From positions 1-48,797 of the forward strand of contig JAQBQE010000038.1 in the NCBI GenBank assembly GCA_028287135.1: a stretch of 48,797 nt of DNA, read 5' to 3'. Each line of letters opens with the position of its first letter. Position 1 is the stretch's first letter. Under the pieces are notes generated by a model, which saw only the letters and a program-made list of their open reading frames with translations, was not told where the DNA came from and did not search any database. The translations under genes and the position numbers were made by a program. The DNA comes from Myxococcales bacterium. GTDB lineage: Bacteria; Myxococcota_A; Polyangia; Haliangiales; Haliangiaceae. This document shows, piece by piece, positions 33,015 to 40,940 of the stretch.

Positions 33015-33590
33015 CGGCAGCTCGTCGCCGTGGAGTTCTCCGTTCCCCGCGCCGCCGCCCGTAACGTAGAGTGCACGCGTGTGGCGCGCCGGATGGATGG
33101 GAGTTTTCGCACTCGTGTGCGCGGGTTGCGAGCGTGCGGCGCCTGGGCCGAAGCAGACCGATCTCGATCCCTGCAGCCTTGTCACGGAGAGCGACGCGAC
33201 CGCTCTGCTGGGTCGGCCGGTCGTCAAGCAGCAAGCCAGTAGCGGCGCGTGCGCCTGGGCCGTCGACGTCCCCGATGACGCACGCTCGTCGCTGGGTCTC
33301 GAGATCAAGGATCACAACGGTCCGTTCGTCATCGTGAAGAAGGCCGAGATCACGATGAACGGGAAGCCCTACGTGGACACGCGGGACCCATGGACGGTCG
33401 AGCAGGTTCCGGTCGGCCACGGGGGGATGATCAAGACAAGTCCCTCGATGGTTCGCGTCTCCTGGCCCCACGGTGACATCCGCCTCGATCTCACAGTGCA
33501 GTCAGCCGGACCGTCCACGTTCACCGCAGCATCGAAGGCCGAACAGATGACGCGGCTCGCTCAAAAGGTGGATGCGGCGCTGAGGTGAAG
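33015..33590. repeat. Segmental duplication of 17757-18354
   Basis: The block contains a whole lipoprotein gene and, in front of it, about 55 bp matching the last codons of the NTF2-like gene (cggcagctcgtcgccgtgga at 33015 versus 17757-17776). The upstream gene's reading frame and stop are no longer intact here. Similarity ends 2-3 bases after the lipoprotein stop codon on the right. The region 32878-33014 holds nothing else recognisable. Confidence 0.85.
33079..33588 (+). CDS. DUF3558-like lipoprotein, paralogue 2
   Basis: 169 residues, GTG start at 33079, lipobox in MWRAGWMGVFALVCAGC. DLDPCSLVTESDATALLGRP and CAW are conserved with the copy at 17843; differences are spread along the sequence (VVKQQASSGACAWAVDVPDD versus the other copy). 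The equal length and conserved frame show it is still under coding constraint. It lies in a duplicated block that lacks the intact partner gene. Membrane-anchored, function unknown. Confidence 0.8.
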   Translation: MWRAGWMGVFALVCAGCERAAPGPKQTDLDPCSLVTESDATALLGRPVVKQQASSGACAWAVDVPDDARSSLGLEIKDHNGPFVIVKKAEITMNGKPYVDTRDPWTVEQVPVGHGGMIKTSPSMVRVSWPHGDIRLDLTVQSAGPSTFTAASKAEQMTRLAQKVDAALR

Positions 33591-33637
33591 CGGCATGCGG
33601 ACCGGCGCGCGCCCCCAGGTCGCGCTACGCTGGTGGG

Positions 33638-33832
33638 ATGCACCGCATCCCGTGGAGGCACCTCCTCGCTGCCATGGTCGGAGGCGGCGCCGGCTTCGCC
33701 TACTACCACTTCTATGGGTGTGACTCTGGTTGAAGCTGGCGGAGCAGCCCGATCATCACGCCGCTCGTCGGAATGGTGATCGCGCTGCTGCTCGTCGGCG
33801 GTCGCCGACCAACCAGCCCAGAACGCCCCTGA
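33638..33832 (+). pseudogene. Small membrane protein, DUF6132-like, interrupted by in-frame TGA
   Basis: ATG 33638 opens MHRIPWRHLLAAMVGGGAGF then AYYHFYGCDSG, and TGA at 33731-33733 (codon 32). The same frame continues SWRSSPIITPLVGMVIALLL then VGGRRPTSPERP to a TGA at 33830. Two membrane helices around a 'YGC-x-SG-x' motif resemble small DUF6132-type proteins, where Cys follows at or near the interrupted position. Either a nonsense mutation (TGC to TGA) or, less likely, a recoded selenocysteine. Too short for routine gene calling. Confidence 0.5.
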
Positions 33833-33980
33833 TCTGCGAACCCGCTACTCGCCCCACGTACGAAACGTGCACAGCTCTCGCTGTGCGGGGTGCTCGATCG
33901 CGTTGACCGTGGTTGCCGCTGTCAGTGGCCGCGCAAGCGTTCTGCTAGCGTCCCTCGAGGCTGCGATCAATGATCGGCTC

Positions 33981-34478
33981 ATGCGGTTGGCAGTGCTTGG
34001 CTTGCTGGTGGCGGTCGCCTTCCTCGGTTGTGATCGCGAGGGCACGCCGCCGCAGCCCACGACCGTTGATTGCGCACCCGTCGGATGCAGCGGAGGCGCC
34101 ATCGTCGATGTGACGGTGACCGGAGACGGGTCGGACTTTCCTGACGGCGCGACCCGCGTGTGTCGAAACGCGGCATGCCGGGACGTCCCACTGCCGCAGG
34201 TGCCAACCCTCGGAGCGGGTCAGAGCGTCACCGGCGTGTTCGGAGCGAGCGTGGGAGTGAAGGCGCTCGACCCCATCGTCCTGGAGGTTGGGACCTACGA
34301 CGATCCGCATCTGTACGTCGACGGTGATGTGTACATCGTGACCGTCACGTCGGGGAGCGGGCAGGTTCTTGGTGGTGGCCGGTGGACGGCTCGTTACACC
34401 GAGCTTCTGCCGGATGGAATCTGCAGCGGTCTCTGCCTGAAGGCCGAGCTGGATCCTGCTCCGATCGAGCCGAGGTAG
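33981..34478 (+). CDS. Small lipoprotein
   Basis: 165 residues from ATG 33981 (MRLAVLGLLVAVAFLGC, lipobox FLGC followed by DR). The upstream open frame to 33867 lacks coding character. The mature domain has Cys pairs (DCAPVGC, RVCRNAACRD, GICSGLCLKA) and strands (GGAIVDVTVTGDGSDFPDGA, LYVDGDVYIVTVTSGSGQV), so a disulfide-stabilised beta domain is likely. No family recognised. Confidence 0.8.
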   Translation: MRLAVLGLLVAVAFLGCDREGTPPQPTTVDCAPVGCSGGAIVDVTVTGDGSDFPDGATRVCRNAACRDVPLPQVPTLGAGQSVTGVFGASVGVKALDPIVLEVGTYDDPHLYVDGDVYIVTVTSGSGQVLGGGRWTARYTELLPDGICSGLCLKAELDPAPIEPR

Positions 34479-34528
34479 CCGAGGTCCGCGACCGTTAACC
34501 GCCAGGATACCCGCCGGCGGCGTTCGGA

Positions 34529-35503
34529 TCAGAAGCGCGGCTTTCGCGTTCGCCGCTTCGCGCGGCTCTGCGGCGCTCTCGTCTTGGTGGTCACGCGCTC
34601 GGCGACGAAGTCGCTGTCGTCCCCGTGGTGAGAGAACAGGCGGCCTTGCAGACTGCCGTCTTTCTCGAGCGTGGCCCATCCTCTTCCAAACCATGGATCG
34701 CCATCATCGTCACCGGCAAACGTGAACTCCACCAACGCTTTGCCGTCTCGCACGGCGTAGCGGCAGTCGAGACTTGCCTGGGCCGCGATCATTCCAACGG
34801 CGCCGAACCGATCGTCATCGAAGCGGATGAACGCGGGCTGCACCATGTTCAGAGCGTCGGCATCCCACAACTCGGTCGTCGTGATCCGCCACTCGCCGCG
34901 GAGCTGTGGCCTCGACGATGATGATCTCGATGCGACGACCTGTTTTCGCGGCTCCGCGCGCGGGAGAAGTGACGTGCGGACCTGGGATGTTGCCTGAGCT
35001 TTCCGGTATTGCTCTTGAAATGCGCGGCGTGCGCCGGGACCGAAGCTGAGCTGTATTCCCGGCGACGAGAGAAGTCCGTCGATGATGATCCGGTCTCCAA
35101 ATGGAAGGAGCACGGCGTCGACGAACATCGGAACGTGCGGGATCAGCTCCTGGAGTGGCGAGTAGATCCCGACGACGCCGAACACATCCTTGCTCATGAA
35201 GATCGAGTGCTTCTGCAGGTGCTTCAGAACCACGAACTGGCCGCTCACCCGGTCTTTCCAGGATGCGACCAGCTCCCGTTCCGCGACTCCAAGTTCGGTC
35301 GCACCGTCGGTCAGGAACTTCTCCAGTAGCGAGTCGTCGGCCCACAGGGCGTCTCTGATCGGCTTCGCGAGCGCTGTCCCGATCGGACGATCAGGGGAGG
35401 GACGAGGGAACCGAGGAACGATACTCCTCTGGTCGTTGACCCACGTCAGCAGCGGCCACCACGCGCGGTAGAACAGCGCAGCATCTTCGGGTGCAAGGAT
35501 CAT
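34529..35503 (-). CDS. Conserved protein of unknown function
   Basis: 324 residues from ATG 35503 (MILAPEDAALFYRAWWPLLT). A central block GQFVVLKHLQKHSIFM ... VFGVVGIYSPLQELIPHVPM then VDAVLLPFGDRIIIDGLLSS resembles a widespread uncharacterised domain sometimes found near SEC-C zinc motifs. A Ser/Arg linker separates a C-terminal beta region (WFGRGWATLEKDGSLQGRLF) and a basic tail rich in Lys/Arg. Cytoplasmic. Two bases separate its ATG from the stop of the toxin remnant, which suggests it once followed that operon. Confidence 0.7.
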   Translation of the reverse strand: MILAPEDAALFYRAWWPLLTWVNDQRSIVPRFPRPSPDRPIGTALAKPIRDALWADDSLLEKFLTDGATELGVAERELVASWKDRVSGQFVVLKHLQKHSIFMSKDVFGVVGIYSPLQELIPHVPMFVDAVLLPFGDRIIIDGLLSSPGIQLSFGPGARRAFQEQYRKAQATSQVRTSLLPRAEPRKQVVASRSSSSRPQLRGEWRITTTELWDADALNMVQPAFIRFDDDRFGAVGMIAAQASLDCRYAVRDGKALVEFTFAGDDDGDPWFGRGWATLEKDGSLQGRLFSHHGDDSDFVAERVTTKTRAPQSRAKRRTRKPRF

Positions 35504-35505
35504 CG

Positions 35506-35589
35506 CTACAACCTCGGTCCGCGTTTCCGATGAGCTCCCCAGACCGTGTCGAACCGTCGCTGGGCCTCAGCGAGCAGAACGATCTTCAC
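35506..35589 (-). pseudogene. RelE/ParE-type toxin fragment
   Basis: GTG 35589 opens VKIVLLAEAQRRFDTVWGAH and RKRGPRL, then TAG at 35506-35508. The beginning matches the N-terminus of RelE/ParE-superfamily toxins, which are normally about 90-100 residues; only 27 remain. It overlaps the 3' end of the antitoxin remnant, the usual arrangement for such operons. Confidence 0.5.
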
Positions 35590-35777
35590 GGCGCGCTCGA
35601 TCCGCCTTGAGGTATTCGCCAGCGTCGACGCCGCGACCGGCTTCCGAGTCGTCGAGGGCACGAGAGCTCGTCGTTGATCACGACTACCTCCACCGCGGCG
35701 CCATCTGGCAAGTCGATAGGCTCGTCGAGGACGAGCCAGCGTTGTTCGCTTGCACGTTGAGCGCTCGCACGAGGCAA
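35567..35777 (-). pseudogene. Antitoxin gene remnant, frameshifted
   Basis: The first frame (TTG 35777) reads SEQRWLVLDEPIDLPDGAAV then EVVVINDELS; a second frame continues ALDDSEAGRGVDAGEYLKAD and RARREDRSAR with TGA at 35567-35569. The VLDEPxDLPDG-x-x-VEVVV core and the 'S-x-AGR-x-VDAxEYL' end are typical of small antitoxins paired with RelE/ParE toxins. The shift lies near 35662. The truncated toxin follows with a 22-bp overlap. Confidence 0.55.
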
Positions 35778-35829
35778 GTGTACCGCTTCTGCGAGGCGGG
35801 CGGCTCAGCGGATCGAGGTACGCAGGGGG

Positions 35830-36600
35830 CTACGAGGCCTCGTCGGTCGGCCGCTCGATCGGGGCTTCCCAGCCGTCGTAGCTGCCGGCGTATCGCCGCG
35901 CGAGCTCGACCAGGGACATCGCGACGTCGTGGATGTGATCGAGATCGACCGCATCGACGCGCTGGAGCTGAGCGCCGAACGGGCGGGCGCCCTCGGCGTC
36001 GTCGACGAGATTGACGATCGCGAAGCCCTGGTGCTCGGCGTCGGAGAGGAACGCCGCACGCTCGGCCGCGGTGGCGAACAACACCCAGTGCGCGACGGGC
36101 CGGGGGACGGTGAGCGTGTCCCCCTGATCCTGCAGCGCCTCCACGACCTTGCGGTTCGCGATCCACTGCCGGCTGTCGGCATCGGGGAGCAAGTACTCGC
36201 GGTAGAACCCCCAGTCGGGGTCCGGCATCGTGCGGACGTCGACCTTGCGACCGGCGAGCAGCTCGGTGGTCGTGTGCGTGGGCTTCAGGGCGTCGAGCCA
36301 CCCGGCGGGCCCGTAGAACACGAGCTGCCAGGCGCCGCGACTGCGCATGCGGCCTACGTAGTAGAGCCCCATCGCCTGCGCGCCCTCGGTGATCCGGTCC
36401 TCGACGGAGCGCAGGAGGTCCGCCTCTGCGCTCGAGCCCATGCCGTGCTCGTCGCGGTCGAGGAGCTCGATGTGCACGACATACAGCGTGTCGGCGCCTG
36501 CCACCGGGGCGACGGCCTCGAAGCCCAGGTTCAGGAAGATCGACGCCGGCGCGTCCTCGACGCGGCAGATGTAGAACTCCCAGGCGTCAGCGATCTCCAC
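35830..36600 (-). CDS. DUF695 and RraB-like fusion protein
   Basis: 256 residues, GTG start 36600. The N-terminal half (WEFYICRVEDAPASIFLNLG, LYVVHIELLDRDEHGMGSSA) matches DUF695. The C-terminal half (DPDWGFYREYLLPDADSRQW, VVEALQDQGDTLTVPRPVAH then WVLFATAAERAAFLSDAEHQ) matches the RraB-like domain. In enterobacteria RraB binds and inhibits RNase E; the fused form is common in other phyla and its target is not known. Acidic and cytoplasmic. Divergent from the lipoprotein gene at 36673. Confidence 0.85.
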   Translation of the reverse strand: MEIADAWEFYICRVEDAPASIFLNLGFEAVAPVAGADTLYVVHIELLDRDEHGMGSSAEADLLRSVEDRITEGAQAMGLYYVGRMRSRGAWQLVFYGPAGWLDALKPTHTTTELLAGRKVDVRTMPDPDWGFYREYLLPDADSRQWIANRKVVEALQDQGDTLTVPRPVAHWVLFATAAERAAFLSDAEHQGFAIVNLVDDAEGARPFGAQLQRVDAVDLDHIHDVAMSLVELARRYAGSYDGWEAPIERPTDEAS

Positions 36601-36672
36601 GGGCGGACCTTAGCGCCAGGTACGATTTCGTGCGACTCGGCCCTGCGGGTCTCCGTCCGGACCACAACGCAC

Positions 36673-37908
36673 ATGACCCGAATGATGAACACGTACGTGG
36701 TTGGCTTGACGCTCGCGGCCGTGTCCGGTTGTGTCTCACTCACCCAGCGCGGAACGACCGGCAGCAGCTCCGCCTCCGAGTCCACAGCGACGGAGAAGGC
36801 GGCGTACGAGCCCGCGATGCTCGAGCTCGACACCGTGAAGGACAGCGAGGGCCAGTGGCACCTGTTGATTGCGGGCGGCATGCACGCCGAGGGCGATGCG
36901 CCCCGGTCCAAGGTCGCGTTCACCCGCGCGGGCGAGACCGATCGGTGGAAGAACCTCTACACGTGGAAGCAGTTCCACGACGGGATCACCGTGTTCGGTG
37001 GCGCGCAGGTCGCCAGCGAGCGCGGCATACTGCAGGCGCGCGAGATCGACCGTCTGCCGGTGATCACGAGCGCGGGCACGTACGCGCTCAAGCTCGATCT
37101 CGGCGGGACCCTGGTCACGATGCCGGTCGAGATCGTCGAGACCCGGGTGACCAATGGCCAGCTCGGCTATACGGTCGCGACCACCGAGGGCAAGGCGGCG
37201 CTGCGGTTTGATCGCGACGTCCACGGCATCGACATCGGCTATCCGCACGAGCCCCGGCTGTGGATCACGCTGACCACGCCGATGACCCGCGAGCGGACCC
37301 GCGCGGACTTTCTCTGGTACCGCGGTGACGCATTCGTCGGTCAGAGCTCGCACCAGCAGCACCTCGGCGGCATCGGCATCGAGACTCCGTTCGAGAAGCA
37401 GATCCGGTTCTGGTCCTGGCCCAAGGGCGTCAGCTTCGAGGAGATGGAGAACGGCGGCTACACGGTTTACGTCTATCAGGACGGCCTGTACACGACCGCG
37501 TGTGGGTTCGAGGTCGCTGGCGGCAACGTCACCACGCGCACGAAGTCGTCGGCGCCGCTCGCGTGCGCGAAGCGCGAGACTCCGCTCGACGTCAAGAGTC
37601 GTGGCGCCAAGCTCGAGCACAACGCCGAGGATCCGATGCGCAAGAAGGAGCTCGTCGCGCTGTTCAAGTCCGAGGAGACGCGCAAGGTGCTCGCCGGCCT
37701 GGTCGAGCTCCGGCGGTCACGCGGTGACTCGATGATGTCGCGCGGGATGGCGGCGGTCGACGAGGAGAAGGCGTGGACCCAGCACCAGGCCAACCGCGCG
37801 GTCCAGCGCCGTGACGCGGCGAATGCCGATGTGAATGCGATCGGCAAGGACATCGCCAAGGTCGAGAAGCGGTACGCCGCGCTCGTGAACAAGCACGGCC
37901 GGGAATAA
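36673..37908 (+). CDS. Large lipoprotein with helical C-terminus
   Basis: 411 residues from ATG 36673 (ATG 36682 also fits): MTRMMNTYVVGLTLAAVSGC, lipobox VSGC followed by VS. A Ser/Thr/Glu linker leads to a beta-rich body, about residues 50-300 (WHLLIAGGMHAEGDAPRSKV, HGIDIGYPHEPRLWITLTTP, IRFWSWPKGVSFEEMENGGY). A charged helical tail of about 100 residues follows (TRKVLAGLVELRRSRGDSMM, IGKDIAKVEKRYAALVNKHG). No family recognised. Probably anchored at the cell surface or periplasmic face. Confidence 0.8.
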   Translation: MTRMMNTYVVGLTLAAVSGCVSLTQRGTTGSSSASESTATEKAAYEPAMLELDTVKDSEGQWHLLIAGGMHAEGDAPRSKVAFTRAGETDRWKNLYTWKQFHDGITVFGGAQVASERGILQAREIDRLPVITSAGTYALKLDLGGTLVTMPVEIVETRVTNGQLGYTVATTEGKAALRFDRDVHGIDIGYPHEPRLWITLTTPMTRERTRADFLWYRGDAFVGQSSHQQHLGGIGIETPFEKQIRFWSWPKGVSFEEMENGGYTVYVYQDGLYTTACGFEVAGGNVTTRTKSSAPLACAKRETPLDVKSRGAKLEHNAEDPMRKKELVALFKSEETRKVLAGLVELRRSRGDSMMSRGMAAVDEEKAWTQHQANRAVQRRDAANADVNAIGKDIAKVEKRYAALVNKHGRE

Positions 37909-37935
37909 CTCCTGCGCGCGAGACCTCAGAGCGAT

Positions 37936-37952
37936 AGTCCGAGACACGGACT
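37936..37952. terminator. Hairpin after the 36673 lipoprotein gene
   Basis: agtccgagacacggact forms a 6-bp GC-rich stem with a five-base loop 28 bp after the stop codon. There is no long T tract, so if it acts as a terminator it would be a weak one. Confidence 0.3.
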
Positions 37953-38054
37953 GTCGGTTCGGGGGAACTTGGATGTTCGTCGACGCACTACGCGCGAACC
38001 GCCACGACACGCGGCACGGGCGTTGCTCCGTTCTCGTCGAGAAAGGAAGGCGCC

Positions 38055-38564
38055 ATGAGAAAACTCGCATGTCTTCTGGTAGCGGCGACGATGGTTCTGG
38101 TGGGTTGTGATGACGATGACAACATCGATGGCGGCATCGGTGGCGGCATCGGTGACATCAATGCGCTCGTCGAGGAAGCAAATGACCAGGATGGAAACTT
38201 TGTCGAGTTCACGGCAAACATCACCGGCATCGGCGCCTACTCGAGTCTGAGCGGCGTCGGACGGGTCCTCCTCGACCAGCCCGGCGTGTTTGATTCCACG
38301 ATCGAGATGCGCAGTGATACGCCGGGCGCCGTGCGCCCCTGGCATGTTCACTTCGGTACCTGTGCGAGCGGCGGCGACATCGTGGGCCCGCCGGAGTCGT
38401 ACCGTCCGTTGACGATCGGAGCCGACGGCACAGCCGCCGTGAGCGCCCAGGTGGTCTCCGCCTTCGATCTGGCGGCCGACTATCACATCAACGTGCATGT
38501 CTCGCCGGCGGATTTGACCGTGATCGCGTGCGGCGATCTGTTCCTCGCATCGGGGCAGCTGTAG
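38055..38564 (+). CDS. Lipoprotein with CHRD or Cu/Zn-SOD-like fold (tentative)
   Basis: 169 residues with a good ribosome-binding site (aaggaagg, 7 bases before ATG). MRKLACLLVAATMVLVGC is followed by an Asp-rich stretch DDDDN and a Gly linker. The domain (FVEFTANITGIGAYSSLSGV, RPWHVHFGTCASGGDIVGPP, YHINVHVSPADLTVIACGDL) has HVHFGTC, like the metal-binding H-x-H and Cys of the CHRD/Cu-Zn SOD sandwich. The full set of copper ligands is not obvious, so enzymatic activity should not be assumed. Confidence 0.75.
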   Translation: MRKLACLLVAATMVLVGCDDDDNIDGGIGGGIGDINALVEEANDQDGNFVEFTANITGIGAYSSLSGVGRVLLDQPGVFDSTIEMRSDTPGAVRPWHVHFGTCASGGDIVGPPESYRPLTIGADGTAAVSAQVVSAFDLAADYHINVHVSPADLTVIACGDLFLASGQL

Positions 38565-38631
38565 ATCGCGATCTCCGGGCGCTGGCGTCACGAGCACGCC
38601 GCAGTGCGCCCGACGCATGGAATTGTTTCGG

Positions 38632-38817
38632 TCACGGACCATCGAGCGCAGGACACGGCGCCGGGTCCTTGGCCAGCGAGGCCTTGAACAGACACGTGCC
38701 ACGCGTCTCGGCGCGCACCGCAGCAGCCTCGTCCTTGACGACGCCGCGCCCGAGGCGCAGCGCCTGCGCGAGGTGCTGACACGCCGTGCTGCCATGGCGC
38801 GCACGGAGCGCGTCATC
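38632..38817 (-). pseudogene. Sel1-type repeat gene remnant, 3' end
   Basis: Minus strand: GSTACQHLAQALRLGRGVVK then DEAAAVRAETRGTCLFKASL and AKDPAPCPALDGP with TGA at 38632-38634. The Cys-paired helix pattern is that of a C-terminal Sel1-like unit. There is no start; the frame begins right after the stop of the neighbouring gene at 38818. Its full-length source is not in the window. Confidence 0.55.
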
Positions 38818-39618
38818 TCAGTTGGCAGTCGCGGCGAACAGCGCGGGTTGCAGCGCTGCGATGGTGTCCTCGGGCAAGCCGAGGAGCGCCGTCAGTCCCA
38901 TCTGGCGCTGGTCGTGCGCGTGTCCCGCGTCGTCGCGGCGGTAGTAGATCGGGAACAGCAGCTCGTCGCCATCGTCCGCTTCGATGCCAAGGCCGCTCAG
39001 CTTGGCGGCGTTGACCTCGTTGGGCGCGCTCGGGCTGTCCGCGGCACAGACGACGAGGAACAGGTGGACCACCCCGGTGTCGTCGTCGGCGGACGCCTCG
39101 TACGTGCGCGGACCGAGCACCTTCTCCGCGGCGGCAAGCACGAGCTCGGCCGTATAGGTGGGCTCTTCGGCGGCCTCGACGTCCCCGTCGTCCTCATCGT
39201 CGAGCGTCGATGGCAGCTCCTCCGGCGTGGCCCGGCCCTTCGCATCGAACACGCAGCTGGTGAACGCGTCGCACGGGCCGTCGTCGACCTCGAACACGCG
39301 GAGGGAGCGGTCGGCGAGGTTGATCAGATACAGGAAGTGCGCGTCGGGGATCTCGTCGTCAAACGTCGCGGTCTCGCCGCTGCAGGTGCCGGTCCACGTG
39401 CCGCCGTCTTCGCCCTTCTTGCACGTGTAGAAGTTCGACCAGCCCTCGGGGACGTCCGTGATCGCGACCCGCACGAGCTCGGCGAGATCACCGCCCAGCG
39501 CGGCGACCCGGTCGATCAGGTCGCGACCGAGGTAGTCGGTGTGGCTGTCTTCGTGATTCCACACACCACGCCAGCGACCATCGCCCTTGGTGTAGCCGAT
39601 CACGGCGCGGGTGCTCAT
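38818..39618 (-). CDS. Conserved protein of unknown function
   Basis: 266 residues from ATG 39618 (MSTRAVIGYTKGDGRWRGVW then NHEDSHTDYLG). This N-terminus recurs in small uncharacterised proteins in which a W-x-H-x-x-G/S-H motif follows GYTKGD. It is followed by NFYTCKKGEDGGTWTGTC with Cys pairs, an acidic low-complexity stretch (LDDEDDGDVEAAEEP) and a C-terminal helical region ending ALFAATAN. No signal peptide. The upstream open frame to 39708 is not coding-like. Confidence 0.75.
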   Translation of the reverse strand: MSTRAVIGYTKGDGRWRGVWNHEDSHTDYLGRDLIDRVAALGGDLAELVRVAITDVPEGWSNFYTCKKGEDGGTWTGTCSGETATFDDEIPDAHFLYLINLADRSLRVFEVDDGPCDAFTSCVFDAKGRATPEELPSTLDDEDDGDVEAAEEPTYTAELVLAAAEKVLGPRTYEASADDDTGVVHLFLVVCAADSPSAPNEVNAAKLSGLGIEADDGDELLFPIYYRRDDAGHAHDQRQMGLTALLGLPEDTIAALQPALFAATAN

Positions 39619-39700
39619 GCGCCGACTCTTAACACGCAGGGCGGTTTCGCAACCACCGCGGATTCGGCCATCAATCTGATGCGCGAGACCGACGACGTCG

Positions 39701-39840
39701 TTCCGCAACTACTCGAAGGGCCGCTGGCGCGAGGAGGTCCTCGCGGTGTGTCCCGATGGGCTACCGACGGCCGAGCAGATCGAGTCGCTCGCGTATGCGT
39801 CCGCGCACCGCCAAGCGATGAGAGAGCTAGGGCTCAGCGC
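39701..39840 (+). pseudogene. Possible small gene fragment
   Basis: Forward frame FRNYSKGRWREEVLAVCPDG then LPTAEQIESLAYASAHRQAM and RELGLS has protein-like composition and then overlaps the antisense end of the SDR gene. A GTG at 39746 is the only start. I take it as a short remnant; the intergenic stretch 39619-39700 shows nothing else. Confidence 0.25.
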
Positions 39841-40835
39841 CTCGACCACAGCATCGCGGAGCTCGCGAGTAGCCCGCCGGCGGCGAGCAGGCGCGCGGCC
39901 GGGTGGGTCTCCATCCACGTGTACAGGCTGAACCGTCGCGCCTGCTGCTCGTAGTCGCCCTCGGCGCGACCTTCCTCGACGCGGGGAGCCTCGAGATTGC
40001 CGCGCCCCTGGTCGACGGGGGGCTCGGTGGTCCGCTGCGACTCGATCCCGAACCGCGCGAGCATGCGATCGACAAACCCGGGTGCGATGGTCTGCGCGAC
40101 CGTCATCATCCGGGCCGCACCACCGGCGTAGAGATCGCGCACCGGATGCTGCGCGGCGTAGAGCACGCAGTCGGCAACCACGCCCGGGTGATAGATCGGC
40201 GGTGGGCCCTTGGGCTTCACGCCGAGCTTGGTGCGTGCGTTGTTGAACAGCGGCGTGTTGATCGTCGCGGGCTTCACGCTGGTGATCGAGATCGGCGCGC
40301 CCTCGGCAATCAGCTCGCGACGCAGGGCCTGGAGTGCGCCCTCGAACGCATGCTTGGAGGCGGCATACGCGCTGGTCAGCGGGAGCGCGACGCTGCTCTC
40401 GACCGACGACACCGAGATGAACGCACCGCCCCCGTTGGCCCGCAACCGCGGGAGCGCCGACAGCGCACCGTGGACCTGGCCGAGGTAGTTGACCTCCATC
40501 ACGCGGCGGAACTCCTCGGGCGTGGTGTCCTCGAACCGCGCGTAGACCGTCACCGCGGCGACGTTGACCCAGGTGTCGATCCGGCCGAACGTCAGGATCG
40601 CTGCCTCCGCGACGCGCTCGACGTCCATCGGATCGACGACGTCGCAGACCACGTACGTGCCGCGGCCGCCGCGCGTGTCGATCTCATCGACGAGTGACGC
40701 GAGACCTTCCTCGCTGCGCGCAGCGACCACCACCTTGGCGCCATGCTCGCCGAGGTCGAGTGCGATCTGGCGTCCGATCCCGCTGGAGGCACCGAGGACG
40801 ACCACGACCTGATCACGTAGCGGCTTGAGCTTCAT
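39834..40835 (-). CDS. Short-chain dehydrogenase/reductase with C-terminal TM
   Basis: 333 residues from ATG 40835 (MKLKPLRDQVVVVLGASSGI). NAD(P)-binding motif GASSGIGR, CDVVDPMDVERV, the NVAA variant of NNAG, catalytic Ser in SVSSVESS and YAASK with Tyr/Lys. The arginine in AARSEEG after strand 2 suggests NADP. After the SDR core (about residue 265) comes a linker and a C-terminal hydrophobic helix (RLLAAGGLLASSAMLW), so the enzyme may be membrane attached. Substrate unknown; the type resembles general 'SDR with TM tail' oxidoreductases of actinobacteria and proteobacteria. Confidence 0.92.
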   Translation of the reverse strand: MKLKPLRDQVVVVLGASSGIGRQIALDLGEHGAKVVVAARSEEGLASLVDEIDTRGGRGTYVVCDVVDPMDVERVAEAAILTFGRIDTWVNVAAVTVYARFEDTTPEEFRRVMEVNYLGQVHGALSALPRLRANGGGAFISVSSVESSVALPLTSAYAASKHAFEGALQALRRELIAEGAPISITSVKPATINTPLFNNARTKLGVKPKGPPPIYHPGVVADCVLYAAQHPVRDLYAGGAARMMTVAQTIAPGFVDRMLARFGIESQRTTEPPVDQGRGNLEAPRVEEGRAEGDYEQQARRFSLYTWMETHPAARLLAAGGLLASSAMLWSRR

Positions 40836-40940
40836 GCCGGCGGGCTCCTGCGCGATCGGTGCCACGCGCGTCGCCCGTGCCGGCCACTCGGATGCCACGG
40901 AGCGCGCGCCGCGGTCGCGACGCGCGCTCCGTGCTCGCGC

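Noticed and set aside
33731..33770. Bona fide bacterial SECIS after the in-frame TGA
   Set aside because: The possible stem has a large unpaired loop and lacks the usual small GU-rich apical loop, so selenocysteine is kept only as a weak alternative.
38563..38576. Short palindrome agatcgcgatct after the CHRD-like gene
   Set aside because: Twelve-base palindromes made of GATC and CGCG are expected by chance in this composition.
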